64,000 bases of DNA from Elusimicrobiota bacterium (lineage in GTDB: Bacteria; Elusimicrobiota; Elusimicrobia; FEN-1173; JAKLIF01), in NCBI GenBank assembly GCA_022709755.1, contig JAKLIF010000003.1:221171-285170 (forward strand), written 5' to 3'. A model generated the notes under the pieces. That model did not search any database and was not told the DNA's origin. It was given only the letters and a program-made list of their open reading frames with translations. The position numbers were made by a program, and so were the translations under genes. This document shows, piece after piece, positions 55,083-62,178 of the stretch (positions are counted from its first letter, which is position 1; each line of letters starts with the position of its first letter).

Positions 55083-55763
55083 TTGAATAAAAAGCGGGGT
55101 AGGGGCAAAAGAAAATCGAATGATCGTCAGTCGGTTCGGTTGAAAGGATACGATTATTCCGGTCATGGGACATATTATGTGACGATATGTAGCGTAAACC
55201 GGGAATGCCTATTTGGGGATGTGGTGGGGAATAAAATGGTTGAAAATAAATTTGGCGGGGTTGTCCGAAAATGTTGGGATGAAATCCCCCGGCATTTCCG
55301 TGGCGTGGAATTGGACGCGTTTACGGTGATGCCCAATCATGTCCACGGTATAATCAATATTGTAGGGGCGACGCATGCGTCGCCCCTACCGACAGAACGT
55401 GCGATCCTGGCGGGTTGTGTGTCGCCCCTACCGGCAGAACGTGCGATCCTGGCGGGTTGTGCGTCGCCCCTACCGACAGAACGTGCGATCCCGACGGGTT
55501 GTTCGTCTCCCCTGCACACGCAACCGCGGGGGCCAATACCCCGATCGATCGGCGCCATCGTGGGTTCGTTCAAATCCGCTGTGACCAAACGCATCAATGA
55601 GATGCGCCAAACCCCTGGCGCGGTCGTTTGGCAGCGCAATTATTATGAACACATCGTCCGGGATGAGAAATCGTTGAATCGCATCCGGGAATATATCGGG
55701 AATAACATGTTACAATGGGAATCAGACCGTGAATGCCCGGTTTTCTTAACGAAGGTCATATGA
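55083..55763 (+). CDS. REP-associated tyrosine (Y1, IS200-like) transposase
   Basis: 226 residues. RLKGYDYSGHGTYYVTICSVNRECLFG is the typical RAYT opening, the HUH metal motif is VMPNHVHGII, and the nucleophile tyrosine is probably in NYYEHIVRDEKSLNRIREYI. Between these halves sits a 48-residue insert (SPLPTERAILAGC repeated) encoded by a palindrome and three 42-base repeats, so the frame stays open. TTG start directly after the stop of the preceding gene. Such enzymes process single-stranded REP stem-loops. Its stop overlaps the histidine kinase start. Confidence 0.88.
   Translation: MNKKRGRGKRKSNDRQSVRLKGYDYSGHGTYYVTICSVNRECLFGDVVGNKMVENKFGGVVRKCWDEIPRHFRGVELDAFTVMPNHVHGIINIVGATHASPLPTERAILAGCVSPLPAERAILAGCASPLPTERAIPTGCSSPLHTQPRGPIPRSIGAIVGSFKSAVTKRINEMRQTPGAVVWQRNYYEHIVRDEKSLNRIREYIGNNMLQWESDRECPVFLTKVI
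55362..55389. repeat. perfect 28-base REP-like palindrome inside the transposase gene
   Basis: GTAGGGGCGACGCA followed by its exact reverse complement. This GTAGGGGCGA-type palindrome is a common REP family in diverse bacteria. It lies in frame between the HUH and tyrosine motifs. Confidence 0.9.
55380..55505 (+). repeat. three tandem 42-base repeats
   Basis: Units at 55380-55421, 55422-55463 and 55464-55505, each starting TCGCCCCTACC and encoding a 14-residue unit like SPLPTERAILAGCV. They differ at a few bases and are followed by a decayed partial copy. The repeat starts inside the 3' half of the palindrome. Confidence 0.9.
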
Positions 55764-57436
55764 ACTCAAAAATACTTCAAACCATCAAAGATAGGAGCAC
55801 CGTCATCGCGATGCGATTGACGTTGTTCGCGTTCATCTTCCTGTTCATGGCCTATGGCAAGAAATCGGCCGCCGCGTCTCCCGGCATCCTGATCGCCATC
55901 CTCGGCTTTTTCCTCCTGTTGGTCGCCGTTCAATTCTTCGTCTCCGATAAACTTTTCAGATCGAACATCTATCAGGCGTCCATATTCATCTCAGAGGTCG
56001 CGTTGCTGTCGCTCACCATCTATCTGACCCAGGAGTTCAATGGGGACCTTTATCTGGTCTACTTCCTGACGATCCTCATGGCCGGTTTTACCCGCCAGGT
56101 GTGGCATGTGGTGGCTGTGGCGTTGAGTTCCAGCGTGTTCTATGGTCTCCTGCTGGCGATCTCCGACCACGGCGTCAACCTTCTGGATCCCGCGTTGCTC
56201 TTGCGGATCCCTTTCCTCGTGTTGGTCGCTATCTTCGTTTCCTTCTATGCTATCACGGTTCAGATGAAGTCCGTCCAGCTGGAGACGGCGAAGAACGAGA
56301 TCACCCAGTTCAAGGAGCGGCTGTCCATGGCGGAGAAATTGACCATCATCGGCCAGGTGATGGCGGGCGTGGCCCATGAACTGAACAATCCGCTCACGGG
56401 CATCATGGGGTATAGTCAGCTTCTGTTGAGGGACGACGCGGTTCAGGATAATCCTCCGTTGCGCGATAACCTGGAAAGGATATTCAAGGAATCTCAGCGG
56501 TGTCAGAAGATCGTCAAGGACCTGTCGACGTTCGCCCGCCGGCATAAGCCGGAGAAGAGTTATGTGGGGGTCAACGGGCTCATCGAAGACTGCCTCCGGC
56601 TGGAGGCCTATCAATTCGTGACGAGGAACATCCAATACGGCAAGGAGTTGGATCCGAACCTGCCTAAAACCATGGCCGATTATCATCAGTTGCAGCAGGT
56701 GATCATGAATCTTCTGATCAATGCGCAACAGGCCATGACGGATGCCCATGGAAAAGGGAACTTGACCGTGCGGACGAAGACCCGGGGAGATAAGATCCGC
56801 GTGGAGATCGAAGACGACGGTCCCGGGATTCATCCGGATAACGTCGCCAAGATATTCGAGCCGTTCTTCACGACGAAACCTGTCGGGCAGGGCACCGGCT
56901 TGGGGCTTTCGCTCTCTTATGGGATCGTGAAGGAACACGGCGGGGAGATTTGGGCGGAGAACGCGTCGGGGAAGGGAGCGTTGTTCGTGATGGAATTGCC
57001 GGTCGTTGAAGATACGGCCGGTGTCGTCCCTGCCCCGCCGCCGAAAATGGTGGAGGTCCCGGGGGGCAAGAGGATTTTGGTGATCGATGATGAGCCCGTG
57101 GTGCAGGATTTCCTTTTCAGGTTGATCAAGAAGCTGGGACATCGGCCCGATATCGCCATCGACGGCGTTTCGGGGTTCGATAAACTCAAGAAGAACGATT
57201 ATGACGTTATCCTGTGCGATTTGCGGATCCCCGGACAGAACGGTCTCCAGTTGTTCGATTGGGTGACGGAACATAAGCCACAGTTCGTGGCGCGCTGGGT
57301 GTTCATCACCGGATCCATCGGCGAGGAACACCAGGGGAAGATGAGGGAGAAGGGCCGCCCGATCATTCAGAAGCCCTTCCGTATTGAGGATATCGAGAAT
57401 TTGCTGAAGCAGATGTTGACGGCATCTTCCGGTTGA
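55760..57436 (+). CDS. hybrid sensor histidine kinase with receiver domain
   Basis: 558 residues. Five to six hydrophobic segments (about 15-165) form a membrane sensor without a periplasmic domain, then a coiled coil. HisKA box has phospho-acceptor H206 in GVAHELNNPLTGIMGYSQLL; ATPase motifs are NLLINAQQAM, EDDGPGIHPDN, FEPFFTTK and GTGLGLSLSYGIV. A C-terminal receiver (ILVIDDEPVVQDFLF) has D487 in VILCDLRIPGQNG and K in IIQKPFR. The ATG at 55760 overlaps the transposase stop. Possible partners are the stand-alone receivers at 25727 and 30256, but nothing links them directly. Confidence 0.9.
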   Translation: MNSKILQTIKDRSTVIAMRLTLFAFIFLFMAYGKKSAAASPGILIAILGFFLLLVAVQFFVSDKLFRSNIYQASIFISEVALLSLTIYLTQEFNGDLYLVYFLTILMAGFTRQVWHVVAVALSSSVFYGLLLAISDHGVNLLDPALLLRIPFLVLVAIFVSFYAITVQMKSVQLETAKNEITQFKERLSMAEKLTIIGQVMAGVAHELNNPLTGIMGYSQLLLRDDAVQDNPPLRDNLERIFKESQRCQKIVKDLSTFARRHKPEKSYVGVNGLIEDCLRLEAYQFVTRNIQYGKELDPNLPKTMADYHQLQQVIMNLLINAQQAMTDAHGKGNLTVRTKTRGDKIRVEIEDDGPGIHPDNVAKIFEPFFTTKPVGQGTGLGLSLSYGIVKEHGGEIWAENASGKGALFVMELPVVEDTAGVVPAPPPKMVEVPGGKRILVIDDEPVVQDFLFRLIKKLGHRPDIAIDGVSGFDKLKKNDYDVILCDLRIPGQNGLQLFDWVTEHKPQFVARWVFITGSIGEEHQGKMREKGRPIIQKPFRIEDIENLLKQMLTASSG

Positions 57437-57463
57437 CCGCTTCCTCACTTCCCTGATCTCCGT

Positions 57464-58573
57464 ATGAACCGTCTCTCCATGGAACGGAAGATTTTTTTTG
57501 CGGCCGGGGTTCTCTTGGTCGTGTTCAATCTTTGGCATGGGCCCATGAGGGGGATCTGGAATGGGTCCGTTCTGGATTCTCTGACGGTGGGTGAATGGGT
57601 GGCTCCGTTGGCAAATCAGACCGACCCCGCTATCCCTACCTTGAAGAAATCCTATGATGGCCAGTATTTTTATGCCATGGCGTTCGATCCCTTGTTGGTC
57701 TCCCGTGAATATCTGCAGTATTTGGACCTGCCCCGATATCGGTATCGGCGGATGCTGTATCCTCTCCTGGGATACGTGGCGTCGTTCGGGCAGCCGAAAA
57801 TCTTTCCCTATGCGCTGTTCTTCATCAATATGTTTGTTTGGGTATTGTTGGCTTATGTGGGTTATCGGATAGCTGTTTTCGAACATTTACCCAGGATATG
57901 GATCGTTTTGGGTGTCTTCTTTCAGACCGGCATGACGTTCACGGTCTTTCGGACCCTGTCGGAGCCGTTGGCCTTGTTGCTGGGACTGTGGGGATGCTAC
58001 CAGTGGAGGAGGGAACGACCTCTTTCTGCGATATTATTTTTCGGTCTGTCGGGACTGGCCCGAGAGACGGCTCTGTTGGTGCCGCTCAGTGTTTTTGTTT
58101 ATGAATCATTCAAGCCCGGCGGATCGGTTAAGAGAATGATGGCGTTTTTTATCCTGTCGGTTCTTCCGGCTGGATTCTGGGCCCTCTATGTGGGATTCCG
58201 GATAGAGAATGCGGGGAATCTGTATTCCGACGCCTTCGGCCCGCCGTTCGTCGCGTTTTATACCGAATCCATGCGGTTTTTGTCTCAGGCGCCGACGTAC
58301 CGCGAGATCATGCGGACGTTGAGTGTGAATGCCGTCGTCCTGGGGATGACCTTGGTGGGTTTTGTTTATGTGTTCCGGCGACCCTCGTTCTGGGGGGGCC
58401 TCGCCTTCGGTCAGGCCGTTCTGTGTGCTTTTGCGAAACTGACGGTCTGGGAACATCATGCGGGGTCCGTGCGCATCGCCGTTTTTTTGATGACGTTCTC
58501 CATTATTTGGTATTTTAAGATGGCGATGGAAGGAGAAACACATATAAAACAGGGGGGTGAACGTGAATATTAG
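57464..58573 (+). CDS. polytopic membrane protein, GT-C glycosyltransferase-like (AZOBR_p60025-like)
   Basis: 369 residues with about nine hydrophobic helices. The first large loop holds [16 protein letters not shown] and [17 protein letters not shown], a pattern known from cell-surface glycopolymer proteins related to mannosyltransferases; an acidic DG in that loop is where GT-C enzymes keep their catalytic aspartate. Substrate unknown. No clear ribosome-binding site; a second ATG at 57479 is possible. Overlaps the pyruvate kinase start. Confidence 0.65.
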   Translation: MNRLSMERKIFFAAGVLLVVFNLWHGPMRGIWNGSVLDSLTVGEWVAPLANQTDPAIPTLKKSYDGQYFYAMAFDPLLVSREYLQYLDLPRYRYRRMLYPLLGYVASFGQPKIFPYALFFINMFVWVLLAYVGYRIAVFEHLPRIWIVLGVFFQTGMTFTVFRTLSEPLALLLGLWGCYQWRRERPLSAILFFGLSGLARETALLVPLSVFVYESFKPGGSVKRMMAFFILSVLPAGFWALYVGFRIENAGNLYSDAFGPPFVAFYTESMRFLSQAPTYREIMRTLSVNAVVLGMTLVGFVYVFRRPSFWGGLAFGQAVLCAFAKLTVWEHHAGSVRIAVFLMTFSIIWYFKMAMEGETHIKQGGEREY

Positions 58574-59585
58574 AACCAAGATCATCTGCACGTTGGGCCC
58601 GGCCACTGACGATGTGACCGTTCTGCGCAACATGATGCTGAACGGGATGGATGTGGTGCGCCTGAATTTTTCACACGGGAACATCGAGGACCACTTGAAG
58701 CGGATAAGGATGGTTCGCATTTTGAATGGGAAATATCGCCGACATGTCAGGATCTTAATCGACATGGAGGGATATCGTATCCGTATCGGACGATTGAAGA
58801 ACAAAAAGCCGATCGAGCTGAAGAAACGGCAGACTGTTTTTCTGACGAAGGAGAACATCGAGGGAGAAGGGAATCTCATCCCTTTCGATTACCAAGGCCC
58901 GCTCGAGGATATTTGCGGGGGGTGCCCCATCTATATCGATGACGGCAACATTGCTTTGAAGGCGATTGACTCTTCCAAGAAACGTTTGAAGGCGGAAGTG
59001 GTCGTTCCGGGGATATTGAAGGAACGGAAGGGGATCAATATGCCGGACGTTAAACTTCGCTTTCATGGATTGACCGAACATGACCGGCAAGCGTTGGATT
59101 TCGGGATGAAGAATCGGGTGGATTTCATCGCGCAGTCGTTCGTTCGGTCTGCCGAGGATATCCTGGCATTGAAGAGGCATATGGATGGCCGGTGCCCCGA
59201 GGCGAAGATCATCTCCAAGATCGAGAACCGGGAAGGGATCAAGAATATCGACCGGATCATGGATGTCTGCGACGGGATCATGGTGGCGCGAGGGGATATG
59301 GGAGTGTCGCTCCCCATCTGGGAAGTGCCGATGGTGCAAAAAGACATCATCCGCCGATGCAACCGGAGGAAAAAATTCGTGATCACGGCGACTCAGATGC
59401 TGGAAAGCATGACGGAACATCTGCGTCCGACGCGGGCGGAGACGACGGACGTGGCCAATGCGATCTTGGATGGGACGGATTATGTGATGCTTTCGGCGGA
59501 GACGGCCGTCGGGAAATATCCGGTGGAGACCGTGCGCATGATGAACCAGATCATCCGATTCACGGAGAAAAGCGCGAAGCCGTGA
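58563..59585 (+). CDS. pyk: pyruvate kinase lacking the C-terminal domain
   Basis: Converts phosphoenolpyruvate and ADP to pyruvate and ATP. Barrel motifs are intact: [60 protein letters not shown] and [20 protein letters not shown]. The protein is about 340 residues and stops after the barrel, without the ~120-residue C domain that binds allosteric effectors in typical ~470-residue enzymes. The lid (B) domain is present but short. Starts GTG 58563, six bases after AGGGGGG; GTG 58557 is an alternative. Confidence 0.88.
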   Translation: MNIRTKIICTLGPATDDVTVLRNMMLNGMDVVRLNFSHGNIEDHLKRIRMVRILNGKYRRHVRILIDMEGYRIRIGRLKNKKPIELKKRQTVFLTKENIEGEGNLIPFDYQGPLEDICGGCPIYIDDGNIALKAIDSSKKRLKAEVVVPGILKERKGINMPDVKLRFHGLTEHDRQALDFGMKNRVDFIAQSFVRSAEDILALKRHMDGRCPEAKIISKIENREGIKNIDRIMDVCDGIMVARGDMGVSLPIWEVPMVQKDIIRRCNRRKKFVITATQMLESMTEHLRPTRAETTDVANAILDGTDYVMLSAETAVGKYPVETVRMMNQIIRFTEKSAKP

Positions 59586-59601
59586 GATGGTGGAATAGCG
59601 A

Positions 59602-60171
59602 ATGGGGATACAACAGATGAGTGACCTATCATCGCAGGTTTTGGAGCTGATGAGGCGGCGGCAGAGCGTGAGGAAATACAGCGACCGTCCCGTCGAACGG
59701 GAAAAGCTGGAGCGGTGTTTCGAGGCGGCCCGGTTGGCGCCGTCCGCCTGCAACGCTCAGCCGTGGTCGTTCGTCGCCGTGACGGATCGGGAAATCCTTT
59801 CCCGGCTCAGGGAGAACCTTTTCAATAAACCATATCATATGTGTGCTTTCGCCAGGGAGGCGCCCGTTTTGGTGGGATTGATCGCTGAACCCACGACGTT
59901 TTGGCCGACGGTCGGCGGTCTTTGGCGTGGAGTGAAGTTCCCTTTGTTGGACCTGGGTATCGCGGGGGAACATTTCGTCTTACAGGCGGCCGCCGAGGGG
60001 CTGGGCACGTGCTGGCTGGGGTGGTTCAATGAAAGAGAATTTAAATCCATATTGAGGCTTCCTCGAAAGAAGAAAGTGGCCGCCTTGCTCAGCGTGGGAT
60101 ACGCCGAGGCGGATGATCCGTTGAGGGACAAGATCCGCAAGCCGATCGATGATATCCGCACATGCCTTTGA
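59602..60171 (+). CDS. nitroreductase-family flavoprotein
   Basis: 189-residue FMN-dependent NAD(P)H oxidoreductase. N-terminal RRQSVRKYSDRPVEREKLE and ARLAPSACNAQPWSFV bind FMN phosphate; GIAGEHFVLQAAAEGLGTCWLGWF is the central family motif. Substrate unknown. A start at 59617 is also possible. Overlaps nrfH by 10 bases, so the two may be co-translated. Confidence 0.88.
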   Translation: MGIQQMSDLSSQVLELMRRRQSVRKYSDRPVEREKLERCFEAARLAPSACNAQPWSFVAVTDREILSRLRENLFNKPYHMCAFAREAPVLVGLIAEPTTFWPTVGGLWRGVKFPLLDLGIAGEHFVLQAAAEGLGTCWLGWFNEREFKSILRLPRKKKVAALLSVGYAEADDPLRDKIRKPIDDIRTCL

Positions 60172-60617
60172 ATAAGTGGGGAGTGGCGTTGTTGTTCTTC
60201 AGTCTGGCGGCCGGAGGGTTCGCCGGAATCGGCCTCTATACGTTCATCTATGCCAAGGGATATTCCTATATCAGTAACGATCCGGCGGTGTGCGCAAATT
60301 GCCACATCATGCAGGGACACCTGGATGGCTGGATGAAATCAACTCATCGGTCGGTGGCGGTCTGCAATGATTGCCATCTGCCGGAATCGATGATCGGCAA
60401 ATATTATACGAAAGGGCGGAACGGGTTCTGGCATTCGTTCTATTTCACGTTCGGAGGGTTTCACGAACCGATCCAGGCGACGCCGCTGAATCAGAAGGTG
60501 GCCGAAGATAATTGCCGTCGGTGCCACGGGGATATCGTGGACGCCATCGACGGGAATCATTCGGGGAGTCAAAAGTTGGGATGCGTGCGCTGTCATGGGA
60601 CCGTGGGACATCCTTAA
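60162..60617 (+). CDS. nrfH: NrfH-type tetrahaem cytochrome c
   Basis: 151 residues: an N-terminal membrane anchor (ALLFFSLAAGGFAGIGLYTF) and four CxxCH haem sites, CANCH, CNDCH, CRRCH and CVRCH. NapC/NirT family member that oxidises menaquinol and passes electrons to NrfA. It is followed at once by nrfA and overlaps nothing essential (13-base gap). Confidence 0.93.
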   Translation: MPLNKWGVALLFFSLAAGGFAGIGLYTFIYAKGYSYISNDPAVCANCHIMQGHLDGWMKSTHRSVAVCNDCHLPESMIGKYYTKGRNGFWHSFYFTFGGFHEPIQATPLNQKVAEDNCRRCHGDIVDAIDGNHSGSQKLGCVRCHGTVGHP

Positions 60618-60630
60618 ACGAGGGGGAAAT

Positions 60631-62007
60631 ATGATTTCAAATAAATACATCCGGCTGGTCATCCTGGCGACCGGAGCGGCTTTGATTATGACCATCGGGC
60701 TGACGGCTTTGCTGGTGAACATATTCGAGAAAAAACAAGAGGCGAAGAACACGTTCTTCCGGGTGGTGGATCTGACCGATGAGACCGAAGATCCGGAAGT
60801 ATGGGGCAAGAACTTCCCGTTCCAATATGACGCTTATCGCCGGACCGTCGACCAGGTCCGCACCCGTTTCGGGGGCAGTGAGGCCATGCCGCGCGCGGCC
60901 GATGAGAGCGATCCTCGTTCTGTTGTGGCTCAATCCCGGTTGGAGCAGGATCCGCGTTTGAAGGTCTTTTGGGCGGGATATCCCTTCTCGGTGGATTTTC
61001 GCGAGGAGAGGGGACATGCCTATATGCTGGACGATCAGACCTATACGGAACGACAGCGGGTGGCGAAACAGCCGGGGACCTGTATGCATTGCCACGCGTC
61101 CATCTATGTCCCCTATAGAAAATTGGGGGACGGCGATCTTTTTAAGGGTTTTGAGAGGATGAACTCCATGACATACATGGAAGCGCGGAAACTGGTCTCT
61201 CATCCGGTGGCGTGCATCGATTGCCACGACCCGAAGACGATGCAGTTGCGGATCACCCGGCCCGCCTTCATCGAGGGCATGAAAGCATTGAAAGAATCGC
61301 AAGGAGTCAAGGACTACGATGTGAACACCATGGCCACCCGTCAGGAGATGCGGGCCTATGTGTGCGGACAGTGCCATGTGGAATATTATTTCAAGGGCCC
61401 AGAAAAACGGCTGGTGTATCCCTGGCAGAAAGGCCTGACCGTCGATAATATGATGGATTATTACAATGAGGTCGGTCACAAGGATTGGGTCCATGCGGAG
61501 AGCGGGGCCGAAGTCCTGAAGGCGCAGCATCCGGAGTTCGAGATGTGGAACCAGGGGATCCACTCCCGGTCCGGCGTGTCTTGCGCCGATTGCCATATGC
61601 CCTATAAACGCGAAGGTGCCATGAAAATCAGCGATCACCATGTCCGCAGCCCCTTACTCAACATCAACCGCGCCTGCCAGACATGCCATAAGGCCTCTGA
61701 AGCGGAACTCCAGGGGAGGGCGGAAGCCATTCAGGCGAAAACATACGAGATGAGGAACAAGGCCATGGACGCCGTGATCGAACTCATCCGCGATATCAAG
61801 AAGGCGAAAGAGGAAGGCGCGTCGGAGTCGGTCCTGAACGAGGCCCGCCGATTTCAGCGGGAGGCGCAGTTCCGGCTTGATTTCGTCGAGGCGGAAAACT
61901 CCATGGGATTTCACGCTCCCCAGGAAGCCATGCGTATTCTGGCGGACGCCATCAATCAGGTCCGCAAGGGACAGGTGGCTATTCGCGGAAAGAACAGGCG
62001 TTCCTGA
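60631..62007 (+). CDS. nrfA: ammonia-forming cytochrome c nitrite reductase
   Basis: Periplasmic pentahaem enzyme reducing nitrite to ammonium. 458 residues with an uncleaved or cleavable N-terminal helix (LVILATGAALIMTIGLTALL) and five haem sites: CMHCH, CIDCH, CGQCH, CADCH, CQTCH. The first, catalytic haem site is CxxCH where most NrfA have CxxCK. Other active-site residues look kept: tyrosine in CGQCHVEYYF and histidine in KAQHPEFE. The ATG at 60631 follows AGGGGGAAAT; a longer frame overlaps nrfH. Confidence 0.93.
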   Translation: MISNKYIRLVILATGAALIMTIGLTALLVNIFEKKQEAKNTFFRVVDLTDETEDPEVWGKNFPFQYDAYRRTVDQVRTRFGGSEAMPRAADESDPRSVVAQSRLEQDPRLKVFWAGYPFSVDFREERGHAYMLDDQTYTERQRVAKQPGTCMHCHASIYVPYRKLGDGDLFKGFERMNSMTYMEARKLVSHPVACIDCHDPKTMQLRITRPAFIEGMKALKESQGVKDYDVNTMATRQEMRAYVCGQCHVEYYFKGPEKRLVYPWQKGLTVDNMMDYYNEVGHKDWVHAESGAEVLKAQHPEFEMWNQGIHSRSGVSCADCHMPYKREGAMKISDHHVRSPLLNINRACQTCHKASEAELQGRAEAIQAKTYEMRNKAMDAVIELIRDIKKAKEEGASESVLNEARRFQREAQFRLDFVEAENSMGFHAPQEAMRILADAINQVRKGQVAIRGKNRRS

Positions 62008-62080
62008 AAGAACATCCGTTGCGGGACTCTTGAAGGGAATACCGGTTTTGGTGTCCACGGGCATTAAATCCGCCGAGCGA

Positions 62081-62108
62081 TTGATCCGTGGGAAATGCGT
62101 TTTATGTT
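62081..62108 (+). promoter_or_regulatory. probable promoter for the SGNH-TPR gene
   Basis: TTGATC (62081-62086), 16 bases, TATGTT (62103-62108), in the 171-base gap after nrfA; about 65 bases before the ATG. Confidence 0.5.
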
Positions 62109-62178
62109 AACATGTGCGTGATGATGCCCCTCTGGCAAAAGAATAGCATCCTTTCGAGTCATTCCGACTGAAACCGAT

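Noticed and set aside
55380-55505. Tandem repeats as a CRISPR array
   Set aside because: The 42-base units are contiguous without unique spacers and lie inside a transposase frame; no cas genes are present.
55991-57886. 631-codon minus-strand open frame opposite the histidine kinase
   Set aside because: Complete kinase and receiver motifs on the plus strand explain this DNA; the antisense product shows no motif.
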